This document shows positions 52,853 to 62,696 of a DNA stretch of 64,000 nucleotides, piece by piece. Origin of the DNA: Microbacterium terrisoli (GTDB lineage: Bacteria > Actinomycetota > Actinomycetes > Actinomycetales > Microbacteriaceae); the NCBI RefSeq assembly GCF_030866805.1, contig NZ_CP133019.1, positions 2,108,001 to 2,172,000 on the forward strand, read 5' to 3'. The notes under the pieces are model-generated. The model was given only the letters and a program-made list of their open reading frames with translations. It was not told where the DNA came from and did no database searches. Each line of letters starts with the position of its first letter. Positions within the stretch are counted from its first letter, which is position 1. Both the position numbers and the translations under genes were made by a program.

Positions 52853-52908
52853 GAGTTGACAGAACTGGCCGGAATGATCGGTGCGGTTCCGGCCATTTCT
52901 GTCAACTC
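52853..52908. repeat. Palindromic element B
   Basis: A 22-bp inverted repeat with a single mismatch (52865/52896) and a 12-nt loop. The arm runs GAGTTGACAGAA then CTGGCCGGAA. It is a diverged relative of element A, 260 bp away. Confidence 0.85.
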
Positions 52909-52940
52909 GCGTACCGGCGCTGACCATGCGCAGGGACACG

Positions 52941-53007
52941 GCGGCGCAGACGGGGAGACGGCGGCGCAGACGGCGACAAAGCGGCGCAGACGGGACACGG
53001 CGGCGCA
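52941..53007. repeat. 20-bp tandem repeat, about 3.4 copies
   Basis: GCGGCGCAGACGG begins at 52941, 52961 and 52981 (period 20 bp), with a partial fourth copy GCGGCGCA at 53000. It is non-coding and lies next to the ctaF terminator. Confidence 0.85.
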
Positions 53008-53011
53008 TGAC

Positions 53012-53053
53012 AGAGGGCCGCCGACCCGGATGACCCGGTGTCAGCGGCCCTCT
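53012..53053 (-). terminator. ctaF: Hairpin terminator after ctaF
   Basis: Arms AGAGGGCCGCCGAC / GTCAGCGGCCCTCT (14 bp, one mismatch) with a 14-nt loop lie 10 nt beyond the ctaF stop on the minus strand. Confidence 0.65.
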
Positions 53054-53062
53054 ACGGCTGTC

Positions 53063-53497
53063 TCAGCGCGCGAAGTACCCGCGGTAGTACTCGTAGACCC
53101 AGCCGACGATCGCGACGACGAACACGGCCACACCGATCGGCATCATCCACGTGCCGATCGCGAGACCTAGGATCGCAATACCTGCCGAGAAGGCAAGCAC
53201 CAGCGGCCACCAGGACCACGGCGAGAACTCGCCGACTTCGGGGTCACCGTCGTCGATGTCGGCGGTCGGGATGTCTGCGGGCAGTTCGCCACCCTGTGCG
53301 TGATGCACCCGACCGATATAGAACGCGATGAGTGCGGCCATGAAGCCGACGAACAGCAGTGCGATCGTGCCGACCCACTCCACCCCGTGGTTCCACGGCA
53401 GGTCCGGGTGGGGCAGGATGCTCCAGATCGTATAGACGATCGACATCACCACGAAGAATGCACAGATGACCCACCAGATACCAGCATTCGCACGCAT
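53063..53497 (-). CDS. ctaF: Cytochrome c oxidase subunit IV (CtaF)
   Basis: This small actinobacterial subunit of the aa3 oxidase has 144 aa and four helices. It starts [37 protein letters not shown] and the terminal VGWVYEYYRGYFAR are family motifs. ATG 53497 overlaps the ctaD stop (TAATG). It is the last gene of ctaC-ctaD-ctaF. Confidence 0.94.
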   Translation of the reverse strand: MRANAGIWWVICAFFVVMSIVYTIWSILPHPDLPWNHGVEWVGTIALLFVGFMAALIAFYIGRVHHAQGGELPADIPTADIDDGDPEVGEFSPWSWWPLVLAFSAGIAILGLAIGTWMMPIGVAVFVVAIVGWVYEYYRGYFAR

Positions 53498-55236
53498 TAC
53501 TTCGCCTCTCCACTTGCCCCCGCGCCGACCAGCGCGGCACCGGCCGGCTCCATGACCTCCGGGTGATTCAGATCGAACGCCGGGCGCTCGCTGCGGATGC
53601 GCGGGATCGAGGTGAAGTTGTGCCGCGGCGGCGGGCAGCTCGTGGCCCACTCCAGCGACGCACCGTAGCCCCACGGGTCGTTCACCGTCACCCTCGGCGC
53701 GTTGCGTGCGGTGATCCACACGTTCAGCAGGAACGGGATCATCGACGAACCCAACAGCATCGCGCCGATCGTCGACACCTCGTTCATCCAGGTCCAGCCG
53801 TCCGACGGCGCGTAGTCCGCGTAGCGGCGGGGCATGCCGTCCACACCGGCCCAGTGCTGGATCAGGAACGTCATGTGGAAGCCGATGAACAGCATCCAGA
53901 AGTGCACCATGCCGAGGCGCTCATTGAGCATCTTGCCGGTCCACTTCGGCCACCAGAAGTAGAAGCCGGCGAACATCGCGAACACCACCGTGCCGAAGAC
54001 CACGTAGTGGAAGTGCGCGACCAGGAAGTAGGAGTCGGACAGGAAGAAGTCCAGCGGCGGCGAGGCCAGGATCACGCCGGTCAGGCCACCGAACACGAAC
54101 GAGGTCAAGAACCCGATCGAGAAGACCATCGGCGTCTCGAACGTGATCGAGCCGCGCCACATCGTGCCTATCCAGTTGAAGATCTTCACACCCGTCGGAA
54201 TGGCGATCAGCATCGTCATCAGCGAGAAGAAGGGCAGCAGCACGCCACCGGTCACGTACATGTGGTGCGCCCACACCGACACCGACAGCGACGCGATGGC
54301 GATCGTGGCATACACCAGCGTCTTGTAGCCGAAGACGGGCTTGCGGCTGAACACCGGGAAGATCTCGGACACGATACCGAAGAACGGCAGCGCGATGATG
54401 TAGACCTCCGGATGGCCGAAGAACCAGAACAGGTGCTGCCACAACAGGACACCGCCGTTGGCGGAGTCGTAGATATGGGCCCCGAGCACGCGGTCGGCGG
54501 CAGCGGCGAGGATCGCGGCGGCGAGCACCGGGAAGACCATGATGATCAGGATGCTGGTGATCAGCGTGTTCCAGGAGAAGATGGGCATGCGCCACATCGT
54601 CATGCCGGGGGCGCGCATCGTGATGACGGTCGTGATGAAGTTCACGGCGCCCAGGATCGTGCCGAACCCGCTCATGCCCAAGCCGAGCATCCACAGGTTG
54701 CCACCGGCTCCCGGCGAGAACGTGGCATTGGCCAGCGGCTGGTAGGCGAACCACCCGAACGCCGCGGCGCCCTGCGGCGTGAGGAACCCGGCCGTCGCGA
54801 TCGTCGAGCCGAACAGGTACAGCCAGAACGCGAACGCGTTCAGGCGCGGGAAGGCGACATCCGGCGCACCCAGCTGCAGAGGCAGGATCGCGTTGGCGAA
54901 GCCGGCGAACAGCGGCGTCGCGAACATCAGCAGCATGATCGTGCCGTGCATCGTGAACAGCTGGTTGAACTGGTCCTTCGTCGGGATGATCTGCAGTCCC
55001 GGCGCGAACAGCTCGGCGCGAATGATCAGCGCCATCACCCCGCCGAGCATGAAGAACATCACCGAGGCGATCAGGTACATGTAGCCGATCGTCTTGTGGT
55101 CAGTGGAGGTGATCCACTTGACGACGATGTTGCCCTTCTGCTCCACGCGGGTGGCGCTCATCAGCGCCGCCTGGCGCGGAGGCAGCGTGGATCTGTGGCC
55201 TTGTGCGGACTCCTGCAATGGGAGCGTGGTCGCCAT
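53497..55236 (-). CDS. ctaD: Cytochrome c oxidase subunit I
   Basis: This is the haem a / a3-CuB catalytic subunit of complex IV, 579 aa with 12 helices. [19 protein letters not shown] motif is present ([17 protein letters not shown], with the CuB His and cross-linked Tyr), as are AHHMYVTGG and [15 protein letters not shown] with haem ligands. It starts with ATG 55236, 1 nt after the ctaC stop. The N-terminal ~28 hydrophilic residues are typical for actinobacteria. Confidence 0.97.
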   Translation of the reverse strand: MATTLPLQESAQGHRSTLPPRQAALMSATRVEQKGNIVVKWITSTDHKTIGYMYLIASVMFFMLGGVMALIIRAELFAPGLQIIPTKDQFNQLFTMHGTIMLLMFATPLFAGFANAILPLQLGAPDVAFPRLNAFAFWLYLFGSTIATAGFLTPQGAAAFGWFAYQPLANATFSPGAGGNLWMLGLGMSGFGTILGAVNFITTVITMRAPGMTMWRMPIFSWNTLITSILIIMVFPVLAAAILAAAADRVLGAHIYDSANGGVLLWQHLFWFFGHPEVYIIALPFFGIVSEIFPVFSRKPVFGYKTLVYATIAIASLSVSVWAHHMYVTGGVLLPFFSLMTMLIAIPTGVKIFNWIGTMWRGSITFETPMVFSIGFLTSFVFGGLTGVILASPPLDFFLSDSYFLVAHFHYVVFGTVVFAMFAGFYFWWPKWTGKMLNERLGMVHFWMLFIGFHMTFLIQHWAGVDGMPRRYADYAPSDGWTWMNEVSTIGAMLLGSSMIPFLLNVWITARNAPRVTVNDPWGYGASLEWATSCPPPRHNFTSIPRIRSERPAFDLNHPEVMEPAGAALVGAGASGEAK

Positions 55237-55237
55237 A

Positions 55238-56134
55238 TCAGTTGTTCCCCTTGTTCTGAGCGCCAGTACCGGGTTCGTTGCCGAGCCGGTCGTAACCGTC
55301 CGTGATGTCGCCGGTGTTTCCCTCGTCGCGCAGTTCCGTCAGATGCTGCTGGTATTCAGCCGCGCTCACGACCTTGACGCGGAACAACATGGCCGAGTGG
55401 TACTCGCCGCACAGCTCCGCACACTTGCCCTGGTAGGTGCCTTCGCGGGTCGGGGTGAACGACCACGAGTTGTCCCTGCCGATGTAGAGGTCCTTCTTGT
55501 ACAGGAAGTCGATGACCCAGAACGAGTGCGCGACGTCACGCGACTCGAGGTCGATGCGCACGGTCTTGTCGACGGGAAGGTACAGCGTGGGCAGCGCATC
55601 CTGGTCGACGTTGCCGTTCTTGTCGGGCTGTGCCTGCGTGCCCATCGACCAGACGGCGTCGGAGTTGTCAGAGGCCTGGCCGTTGTACTGGAAGTCCCAC
55701 GACCACTGCTTGCCGATCGCCACGACCGACACGTCGGGGTGCTGATCCTGCGTCTCGATGATCGTCTGGTCACGTGCGGTGAATGAGAACATGCCGGCCA
55801 CGAGGATGAGCGGGATCACCGTGTAGAAGATCTCGATCGGCATGTTGTAGCGCAACTGCACCGGCAGGCCCGTCTGACCCTTGCGACGACGGTAGGCGAT
55901 CATCGCCCACAGCATGAGGCCCCACGTGATCAGACCGACCACGAGCAGCACGATCCACGAGTTGGTCCACAGCGAGGCGACCATGTCGGTGCGGTTGGTC
56001 GCGGGTTTCGCGTTCGGGTCCGCGAACCCGGGCAGATACCCGTGTAGCTGGGTGGACGTGCATCCGGCCAGCAGAACGGCCGCGGCACCCCCCACCGGGA
56101 GAGCGAGCCAGCGCAGGCGACGTTTCGAGGGCAC
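55238..56134 (-). CDS. ctaC: Cytochrome c oxidase subunit II
   Basis: Subunit II carries the CuA centre that takes electrons from the bc1 complex. The 298 aa precursor is a lipoprotein (signal peptide with lipobox LLAGC at ~25). Two helices follow ([35 protein letters not shown]), then the cupredoxin domain with the CuA motif [12 protein letters not shown] and an upstream His in [13 protein letters not shown] 56134 follows GGAAAGGTGCATC; an open frame extends 52 codons upstream but has no ribosome site. Confidence 0.95.
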   Translation of the reverse strand: MPSKRRLRWLALPVGGAAAVLLAGCTSTQLHGYLPGFADPNAKPATNRTDMVASLWTNSWIVLLVVGLITWGLMLWAMIAYRRRKGQTGLPVQLRYNMPIEIFYTVIPLILVAGMFSFTARDQTIIETQDQHPDVSVVAIGKQWSWDFQYNGQASDNSDAVWSMGTQAQPDKNGNVDQDALPTLYLPVDKTVRIDLESRDVAHSFWVIDFLYKKDLYIGRDNSWSFTPTREGTYQGKCAELCGEYHSAMLFRVKVVSAAEYQQHLTELRDEGNTGDITDGYDRLGNEPGTGAQNKGNN

Positions 56135-56297
56135 GATGCACCTTTCCGGAATCATGGTTTCGACAGTGGCAAGTCTAGAGCAACCTCCCACCGGATTCTG
56201 GCCATTCGTCCAGCCCGGAAGCAGGGACGCATGGTGTTCGGCCCACCCTCCGCGGGTACGCCGAGCACCGGCCGAAGCCGACGAGGTCACCGTGTGA

Positions 56298-56663
56298 TCA
56301 GTGGAAGCTGTCGCCGCACGCGCAGGACCCCGCAGCGTTCGGGTTGTCGATCGTGAAGCCCTGCTCCGAGATCGTGTCCTTGAAGTCGATCGTCGCGCCG
56401 TCGAGGTACGGGACGCTCATGTCGTCGACGATCACTTCGACACCGTCGAAGTCGACCGTGCGGTCACCATCGAGGACCCGTTCGTCGAAGTACAGCTGGT
56501 AGATCAGACCCGAGCAGCCTCCGGGCTGCACGGCGACACGCAGTCGCAGGTCATCGCGCCCTTCCTGGGCCAGCAGGCTCTTCACCTTGTCTGAGGCGGC
56601 ATCGGTCAGCAGCACACCGTGCTCGCTCACCGTCTGTTCCGTGGTCAGTGCCGTGTCTGTCAT
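56298..56663 (-). CDS. erpA: Iron-sulfur cluster insertion protein ErpA
   Basis: This A-type carrier delivers Fe-S clusters to target proteins. The 121 aa protein has the three cluster Cys in VQPGGCSGLIYQL and GSCACGDSFH. The ATG follows GGAGGATTCAC. It stands alone upstream of ctaC. Confidence 0.93.
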   Translation of the reverse strand: MTDTALTTEQTVSEHGVLLTDAASDKVKSLLAQEGRDDLRLRVAVQPGGCSGLIYQLYFDERVLDGDRTVDFDGVEVIVDDMSVPYLDGATIDFKDTISEQGFTIDNPNAAGSCACGDSFH

Positions 56664-56767
56664 GTGAATCCTCCAGGTCTGGCAGAAGCGGGGCGGACGC
56701 CCAAGAGTCTACGCCCGCGCACACGGCCGCGGCCGCGTCCGAGGCCGTGTCATCGCGGACCGCCGGG

Positions 56768-58162
56768 TCACATTTCGCGGGCGTCCAGCCGTTCCAGCAG
56801 CAGCGCTTCGGACAGCAGTGCGTGACGGAAAGTGTCCAGGTGCAGCGATTCGTTCGGACTGTGGGCCCGCGCATGCGGGTCTTCGACACCGGTGACCAGG
56901 ATCTGGGCGTCGGGGAACTCGCGCACCAGGTCGGAGATGAAGGGAATGGAGCCGCCCACGCCCAGGTCCACCGGCGCGACGCCATATCCGTCCTGCATGG
57001 CCGCGCGCGCGTCTTGCACGGCCCAGCCGCTGGTGTCGACGAGGAATCCGTCCCCGAAGTCGACATCGACGAACTCGAGTTGGGCGCCGAACGGCGCATG
57101 CGCACGCAGATGCGCTGCGAGCGCCTCGTACGCGTCACGGGCGGACTGCCCGGGGGCGATCCGGGCACTGATGACGACGCTGACCTCGGGGCTGAGCGTG
57201 TTCGAGGCGTTCACGACGCTGGGCGCATCGATGCCGGTCACGGTGATCGACGGCTTGTTCCAGATGCGGCTGAGGATGCTGTCGCGCCCGATGGGCTGGA
57301 CCCCCTGCGGAAGTCCTGCCTCATCACGCAGCGTCGCCTCCGAGTAGTCCGGGGTCGCCGCGTCGCGCACGGCGAGGCCCTCGACGGCGACGGCGCCCGC
57401 GTCGTCCCACAGCGTCGCCAGAAGCGTCACCGTCGCCATCATCGCGTCGGGCACCGCTCCCCCGAACATGCCCGAGTGCGACGCGTGCTCGAGAGTGCGC
57501 ACCTTCAGCGTGAAGCGGGCGTTGCCGCGCAACGAGACGGTGACCGCCGGGGTCACGGCATCCCAGTTGCCCGAGTCGGCGACCACGATCACGTCGGCTC
57601 GCAGCGCATCGGCGTTGTCGGCGAGGAACTGTGCGAACGAGCGGGACCCTGCCTCTTCTTCTCCCTCGATGAACACGGCGATGCCGAGATCGAGATCGTC
57701 TCCCAGCGCCGCCCGCAGAGCCCGCAGTGCGCCGACGTGCACCATGATGCCGGCCTTGTCGTCGGCGGCCCCCCGCCCGTACAGGCGGCCGTCGCGCACT
57801 GTCGGCTCGAACGGCGACGACGTCCAGAGCCCTTCGTCTCCGACCGGCTGCACGTCGTGGTGCGCGTACAGCAAGATGGTCGGCCTGCCGTTGCGGGCTG
57901 CGCGCGTGGCCAGCACCGCGGGCATGCCACGCTCCTCGGTTCCGGGGATGGCCGCATCGCGGATCTCGACACGCTCGAACAGTCCGATGCCTTCCATGAG
58001 CTCGCGCACCGCCTCGGCGGAGCGCTGCACATGTGCGCGGTCGAAGCCCGCGAAAGCGACCGACGGGATGCGCACGAGACTTCCCAGGTCGGCCAATGCT
58101 GAAGGGATGCCGCTGTCCGCGGCATCGCGGACGGCTTGGGGTCGGGACAGCTCAGATGTCAT
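56768..58162 (-). CDS. M20 family dipeptidase
   Basis: A 464 aa zinc metallopeptidase of the PepV/CNDP-like M20 branch. Metal and catalytic residues are in LLYAHHDVQPVG, GRGAADDKAGIMVH, IEGEEEAGS and VVADSGNW; SHSGMFGGAVPDAMMA and GGSIPFISDLV complete the family blocks. No signal peptide, so it is cytoplasmic; it likely cleaves dipeptides. It diverges from the DUF3043 gene and begins 7 nt behind TAAGAT. Confidence 0.93.
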   Translation of the reverse strand: MTSELSRPQAVRDAADSGIPSALADLGSLVRIPSVAFAGFDRAHVQRSAEAVRELMEGIGLFERVEIRDAAIPGTEERGMPAVLATRAARNGRPTILLYAHHDVQPVGDEGLWTSSPFEPTVRDGRLYGRGAADDKAGIMVHVGALRALRAALGDDLDLGIAVFIEGEEEAGSRSFAQFLADNADALRADVIVVADSGNWDAVTPAVTVSLRGNARFTLKVRTLEHASHSGMFGGAVPDAMMATVTLLATLWDDAGAVAVEGLAVRDAATPDYSEATLRDEAGLPQGVQPIGRDSILSRIWNKPSITVTGIDAPSVVNASNTLSPEVSVVISARIAPGQSARDAYEALAAHLRAHAPFGAQLEFVDVDFGDGFLVDTSGWAVQDARAAMQDGYGVAPVDLGVGGSIPFISDLVREFPDAQILVTGVEDPHARAHSPNESLHLDTFRHALLSEALLLERLDAREM

Positions 58163-58169
58163 GCGGGTA

Positions 58170-58175
58170 ATCTTA
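58170..58175 (-). promoter_or_regulatory. -10 element for the leaderless dipeptidase gene
   Basis: TAAGAT on the minus strand, 7 nt (TACCCGC), then ATG 58162. No ribosome site is present. Confidence 0.5.
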
Positions 58176-58208
58176 AGGGAACCCGTTCACAGAGACCGAG
58201 GATCATCC

Positions 58209-58775
58209 GTGTCCAAGAAGACAGCCGAACCCGCCGCCGAGGACGCCACCGACGACGTCACGAACTCTGGAAAGGGACGGCCGACCCCGACGCGGGCCGA
58301 GCAGGAGGCCGCGCGCAAGCGGCCGCTCGTGCCCGACACCAAAGAAGCCCGACAGCGGCAGAAGGCAGACATGGCCACCCAGCGCGAGCGCGCGCGCATC
58401 GGCATGGCCGCCGGCGAAGACAAGTACCTGCCGGTCCGCGACAAGGGCCCTCAGCGCCGCTTCGTGCGCGACTACATCGATGCCGGCTGGCACCTGGGCG
58501 AGCTGATCATGCCGCTGATGATCCTCGTGATCGTCACGATGGTCGTGCAGATCACCGAGATCCAGCTGATCAGCATGCTCATCCTGTGGATCTTCGTGCT
58601 GCTGGTGATCATCGACATGGTCGTCACCTCACTGCGCGTCAAGCGCGCGGCGGGTCGCAAGTTCGGGAGCAAGCGCGAGCGCGGGCTCGGCTGGTACGGC
58701 GCGATGCGCACGATCCAGATGCGCTGGATGCGGCTGCCCAAGCCTCAGGTCAAGCGCGGCCAATACCCGCACTGA
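58209..58775 (+). CDS. DUF3043 family membrane protein
   Basis: An actinobacterial protein of 188 aa, function unknown. The N-terminal ~100 residues are charged and contain GKGRPTPTRAEQEAARKRPLV, RKADMATQR-like repeats and the family block RRFVRDYIDAGW. Two helices follow (~105-150), then RKFGSKRERGLGWYGAMR. GTG 58209 follows GAGGATCATCC. It overlaps the pyrD 3' end by 26 bp on the opposite strand. Confidence 0.92.
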   Translation: MSKKTAEPAAEDATDDVTNSGKGRPTPTRAEQEAARKRPLVPDTKEARQRQKADMATQRERARIGMAAGEDKYLPVRDKGPQRRFVRDYIDAGWHLGELIMPLMILVIVTMVVQITEIQLISMLILWIFVLLVIIDMVVTSLRVKRAAGRKFGSKRERGLGWYGAMRTIQMRWMRLPKPQVKRGQYPH

Positions 58776-59787
58776 GCCCGCGGTTGATCTGACGCGCCCA
58801 GAAGGGCCCCCGGTACAGGAAGGCCGTATAGCCCTGCACGAGGTCTGCTCCAGCCTCCAGCCGCTCCTGCACGTCGGCGGCCGTTTCGACCCCTCCCACG
58901 GCGATCACGGCGAAGTGCGCGGGAACCACGGCGCGCACCTGGCGAAGCACGGCCAGCGCGCGCTGCTTCAGCGGCGCACCCGACAGTCCGCCCGCTCCGG
59001 CCGCGGCAACGACCGCCGGGTCCGAGATCAGGCCCTCGCGTGAGATGGTCGTGTTCGTGACGATGATGCCCGCCAGGCCCTCCTCGACGGCCATCGACGC
59101 GATCGCGGCGATCTCGTCGTCCGGCAGGTCCGGGGCGATCTTCACCAGGAGCGGCGTCGTGCCCGCGGCATCCTTCACCGCCTGCAGCAGCGGCCGCAGC
59201 GTCTGAACCGCCTGCAGCCCGCGCAGTCCCGGCGTGTTCGGCGAGGACACATTGACGGCGAGGTAGTCGGCCAGCGGAGCAAGCAGCGTCGCGCTGCGCA
59301 CATAGTCGGCAGTGGCGTCGGCGACGTCCACCACCCGGCTCTTGCCGATGTTCACGCCGATCACGCTGCGCGGGCGCGGACTGCGTCGCAGCTTGGCCAG
59401 ACGTGCGGCGGCCGCCGCCGCTCCGCGGTTGTTGAAGCCCATGCGGTTGATGACGGCGCGGTCGGGGATCAGCCGGAACAGGCGCGGCTTGGGATTGCCG
59501 TCCTGCGGGATCGCCGTGACGGTGCCGACTTCGACGTGACCGAAGCCGAGGGCAGTCAACCCGCGCACGCCGACGACGTCCTTGTCGAACCCCGCAGCGA
59601 CGCCGAACGGCGAATCGAACGTCAGGCCGAGCACCGACGTGCGCAGTGCGGCGTCGGGGGCCGTCAGCCGGCGCGTCACGCCGGCGAAGACCCGCATGCC
59701 GAGCAGGCGGACGACGGCCATGCCGCTGTGATGCGCGAATTCCGCATCGAGGTGGGAGAGAACCATGCGGAAGAGGAAGGGATACAT
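58750..59787 (-). CDS. pyrD: Quinone-dependent dihydroorotate dehydrogenase (class 2)
   Basis: This enzyme oxidises dihydroorotate to orotate in pyrimidine synthesis, passing electrons to quinone at the membrane. The 345 aa protein starts MYPFLFRMVLSHLDAE, the class 2 membrane helix. GVAAGFDKD, INRMGFNNRG, VNVSSPNTPGLR and TNTTISREGL are substrate and FMN motifs. ATG 59787 is 7 nt behind TACGCT; the GGAGGGG directly before it is too close for a normal ribosome site. Confidence 0.95.
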   Translation of the reverse strand: MYPFLFRMVLSHLDAEFAHHSGMAVVRLLGMRVFAGVTRRLTAPDAALRTSVLGLTFDSPFGVAAGFDKDVVGVRGLTALGFGHVEVGTVTAIPQDGNPKPRLFRLIPDRAVINRMGFNNRGAAAAAARLAKLRRSPRPRSVIGVNIGKSRVVDVADATADYVRSATLLAPLADYLAVNVSSPNTPGLRGLQAVQTLRPLLQAVKDAAGTTPLLVKIAPDLPDDEIAAIASMAVEEGLAGIIVTNTTISREGLISDPAVVAAAGAGGLSGAPLKQRALAVLRQVRAVVPAHFAVIAVGGVETAADVQERLEAGADLVQGYTAFLYRGPFWARQINRGLSAGIGRA

Positions 59788-59794
59788 CCCCTCC

Positions 59795-59800
59795 AGCGTA
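59795..59800 (-). promoter_or_regulatory. -10 element for pyrD
   Basis: TACGCT, 7 nt (GGAGGGG), then the ATG. It lies just inside the 17 bp gap behind nrdR. Confidence 0.35.
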
Positions 59801-59804
59801 TCGG

Positions 59805-60275
59805 TCAGTCCTCCACTGCCCCGCCCGCGGCATGGTCGGCCCGCAGCCGTGCGATGGCCGCATCGAAGTCGTCGAGCGAGTCGAACGCCTGGTAGACGCT
59901 CGCGAAACGCAGATACGCGACCTCGTCGAGCTCCCGCAGCGGGCCGAGGATCGCCAGTCCGATGTCGTTCGTGTCGATCTGGGCGGCGCCGGTGCCGCGC
60001 ACCGCCTCTTCGACCTTCTGCGCGAGGATCGCCAGGTCGTCGTCGGTCACCGGCCGGCCCTGACACGCCTTGCGCACACCCGCGGCGACCTTCTCACGAC
60101 TGAAGGGCTCGGCGACACCGGAGCGCTTGAGCACGGTCAGGCTCGCGGTCTCGACGGTCGAGAATCGTCGGCCGCACTCGGGGCATTGCCGACGACGGCG
60201 GATCACGAGGCCGTCATCGCTCGTGCGCGAATCGATGACGCGGGAATCGGGGTGGCGGCAGAAGGGGCAGTGCAT
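59805..60275 (-). CDS. nrdR: Transcriptional repressor NrdR
   Basis: NrdR represses ribonucleotide reductase genes in response to dATP/ATP. The 156 aa protein has the zinc ribbon with [17 protein letters not shown] and [11 protein letters not shown], followed by an ATP-cone domain ([21 protein letters not shown]). It starts with ATG 60275, 8 nt behind TAGTCT, and lies 11 bp downstream of hisD. No ribonucleotide reductase genes are present in the window. Confidence 0.96.
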   Translation of the reverse strand: MHCPFCRHPDSRVIDSRTSDDGLVIRRRRQCPECGRRFSTVETASLTVLKRSGVAEPFSREKVAAGVRKACQGRPVTDDDLAILAQKVEEAVRGTGAAQIDTNDIGLAILGPLRELDEVAYLRFASVYQAFDSLDDFDAAIARLRADHAAGGAVED

Positions 60276-60283
60276 CAGGCGAC

Positions 60284-60289
60284 AGACTA
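60284..60289 (-). promoter_or_regulatory. -10 element for nrdR
   Basis: TAGTCT, 8 nt, then the nrdR ATG. It spans the end of hisD. Confidence 0.45.
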
Positions 60290-61609
60290 CCCCGCGAACC
60301 TCGCGGTGACCGCTTCGCCGTGAGCGGGCAGCGCTTCAGCCTCGGCCAGGGCGACGATGTGGTCGACCACGTCGGCCAGCGCATCGCGCCCGTAGGTGAT
60401 GACCTGCTGCGGGCGCAGGAACGTCGCAGCCGACAGCCCGGGGGCATAGCGCGCCTGTCCCCCGGTGGGCAGCACGTGGTTGCTCCCGGCGAGGTAATCT
60501 CCCAGGCTCACCGGCGAATAGGCCCCCACGAAGATCGCCCCCGCATTCACGAACCGCTCGGGCCGCGGATCGGCCACGTGCAGCTCGAGGTGCTCCGGCG
60601 CGTACGCGTTGGTGAACGCCGCGGCGGCGTCCTGATCGTCGACCAGCACGATCGCCGATTGCACGCCGTCGAGCGCCTCTCCGGCGCGGGCGCCGTTGCG
60701 TGTGGCCGCCACGCGCGCGGCGACCTCGGAGTGCACGCGCCCGGCCAGCTCGGGGCTGTCGGTGACCAGCACCGCCGACGCCTGCTCATCGTGCTCGGCC
60801 TGGCTGATCAGATCCACCGCGATCAGCGTCGCGTCGGCTGCCTCATCGGCCACGATCAGGATCTCGGTGGCGCCCGCCTCGGCGTCCACTCCCACCAGCC
60901 CCGCGACGGCGCGCTTGGCGGCAGCGACGAAGTTGTTGCCCGGCCCCGTGACGACGTCCACGGGGTCGAGACCGAACGAGGCCACACCGTGGGCGAAGGC
61001 TCCGATCGCGCCGGCGCCGCCCATCGCGTACACCTCGTCGATTCCCAGCAGCTTGGCCGCGGCCAGGATGTCGGGGTGCACCCGACCCGAGAACGCCGCC
61101 TGCGGTGGGGAGGCCAGGGCCACCTGTCCGACTCCGGCGATCTGGGCGGGGACCACATTCATGACCACGCTGGAGGGGTAGACCGCCTTGCCGCCGGGGA
61201 CGTAGACGCCGGCGCGGCGCACCGGCTGCCAGCGCTGCTCGATGCGCCCGGATGCCGCCCCGCCGCCGGTCTCGGCGGCGATCTCGGTCACGACCGGTGC
61301 CGGCACCTGGGCGCGTGAGGCGATCCGCACGCGACGGATGGACTCCTCCAGGGCCGCCCGCACAGCGGGGTCGAGCTGCGCGAGAGCGTCGTCAAGGTGC
61401 GAAGCGGGCACACGGATCGCGTGCCCCTGCACCCGATCGAACCGATCGGCCTGCTCTCGCAGCGCGGCCTCGCCGCGCGCGGCGACGTCGAGCACTATCT
61501 GGCCGGCGGCGGCCAGCGCGTCCGCGCGGGCCGCCTGTGCGCGCGGCACCGCCGCGAGAAGATCAGCGGCCGACAATGAGTGACCCCGGAGGTCGATGAT
61601 GCGCAGCAT
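60287..61609 (-). CDS. hisD: Histidinol dehydrogenase
   Basis: This zinc enzyme makes histidine from histidinol by two NAD-dependent oxidations. The 440 aa protein has [20 protein letters not shown], the signature beginning [19 protein letters not shown] with zinc/catalytic residues, and [17 protein letters not shown]. It begins with ATG 61609, 6 nt behind TAGCCT, without a his-leader attenuator. No other his genes follow. Confidence 0.96.
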   Translation of the reverse strand: MLRIIDLRGHSLSAADLLAAVPRAQAARADALAAAGQIVLDVAARGEAALREQADRFDRVQGHAIRVPASHLDDALAQLDPAVRAALEESIRRVRIASRAQVPAPVVTEIAAETGGGAASGRIEQRWQPVRRAGVYVPGGKAVYPSSVVMNVVPAQIAGVGQVALASPPQAAFSGRVHPDILAAAKLLGIDEVYAMGGAGAIGAFAHGVASFGLDPVDVVTGPGNNFVAAAKRAVAGLVGVDAEAGATEILIVADEAADATLIAVDLISQAEHDEQASAVLVTDSPELAGRVHSEVAARVAATRNGARAGEALDGVQSAIVLVDDQDAAAAFTNAYAPEHLELHVADPRPERFVNAGAIFVGAYSPVSLGDYLAGSNHVLPTGGQARYAPGLSAATFLRPQQVITYGRDALADVVDHIVALAEAEALPAHGEAVTARFAG

Positions 61610-61615
61610 CGTTCC

Positions 61616-61621
61616 AGGCTA
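61616..61621 (-). promoter_or_regulatory. -10 element for leaderless hisD
   Basis: TAGCCT followed by GGAACG and the ATG; nearly the same string as at uvrB (34621). Confidence 0.5.
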
Positions 61622-61681
61622 GTCGGTGGGCCCGTGTGCTCCTTCGGTCATGACGAGGCCGCGCGCGATCTGCGCGGGGCG

Positions 61682-62696
61682 TCAGCCGCGCGTGACCCCC
61701 GACACGTCGTTGAGCAGGCCGACCCGGCCGTCTTCGTGGCGGACGACGTACGAAGACCCACGGTCTTCGATGACGAGGGCCCAGGCGGTCGGGCCGATGC
61801 GGAACAGCGCGGTGCCGTTCTCATCGACGACGTCGCGCTCCTCGGGTACAAGCGCCCAGAACGCCTGACGCGAGGCCGCGGGAACGGCGCTGGTCGCGTC
61901 TTGGTCGGATGCCGCCTCCTTCGACATGCCGCCGCCGGCGGGCACATCGTCACCGGCGGCCGCCGCGTCGACTGCAGAGGGCGTTGCAGACGCATCATCC
62001 GCCTCGGCGGGAGTCGTCGCCTGCGGTGCGACCGTCGCCTGTGCCGCCTCTGCGGGTGCAGCCGCTGCCGGCGCGGTCCGTTCCGGAGCGAAGGCATGGG
62101 CGGGAACCGGCGACAGCACCGGCTTGGGCCGGGGCGCGACCGGACGCGCCAGGCGCGCGCTGCGATGTGAGACGGTCTCGGGGCGGTGCCGGAAGTCGTC
62201 CGAGAGCCCCGGGATGAACGGGGCGAACACCGTCAGCACGACGCCGGCGAGCATGAGCACCAGCTCCACCCACGGCACCCAGGTCGTGACCCACGGCACA
62301 CTGACCACGGCGATCCCCGTCTGCGAGCGCACGCCTCCGCCGGCGATGACTACCGCGACCTGCAACCACAGCATCTGCAGCCAGACGACTGCTGCGACGC
62401 TGAAGGCGACCGAGGCGAACTGGTCGATGCCCAGCGAGCCGACACGACGGATGCCGGTGGGCGAAAGTCGGCGCAGCACGAGCAGGAAGACGGCCCACCG
62501 GTCGGCACGACCGATTGCGAGGATCCAGTCGATGCCGTGCGTCCACACCGAGCTGAACACGTACGAGCTGTTCGAGAAGAACGAGACGACGAATGCGACG
62601 ATCCACACACCGGCGAGGATCACTTCGCGCAACGAGAACGGCCCCGACGCCGTACTGCACCGGGGTCGTGTCTTCGGCGGCCTGGGCGTCGGCCAC
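61682..62696 (-). CDS. Membrane protein with Ala/Pro-rich linker; apparent frameshift near its start
   Basis: A protein of ~337 aa with four helices (LREVILAGVWIVAFVVSFF onward), a long Ala/Pro linker and a beta-type C terminus (WALVIEDRGSSYVVRHEDGRVGLL). The natural start appears to be GTG 62696 in another frame (VADAQAAEDTTPVQYGVG), where 17 of 18 third positions are G/C. A GGGG run at 62642-62645 then throws it out of frame; with one G less it reads YGVGPFSLREV. The in-frame alternative from ATG 62740 has an Arg/Pro-rich, shadow-like N terminus. Family unknown. Confidence 0.68.

Larger units (their letters stand above)
52485..53011. other. Non-coding gap between convergent qcrCAB and ctaCDF operons
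   Basis: This ~530 bp holds no credible gene: the open frames have no ribosome site and shadow composition. It contains two related palindromes (52592-52635 and 52853-52908) and a 20-bp tandem repeat (52941-53007). It sits between two terminators, where short mobile or structural repeats are tolerated. Confidence 0.75.

Noticed and set aside
52941..53007. CRISPR-like array
   Set aside because: The unit is only 20 bp with no unique spacers, and no cas genes are present.
52485..53011. Possible small genes in the qcrB-ctaF gap
   Set aside because: Open frames here are short, cross the palindromes and tandem repeat, and have no ribosome site or recognisable sequence.
61610..61681. A histidine attenuator or T-box ahead of hisD
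   Set aside because: The -10 lies 6 nt before the ATG, leaving no leader in which to form one.
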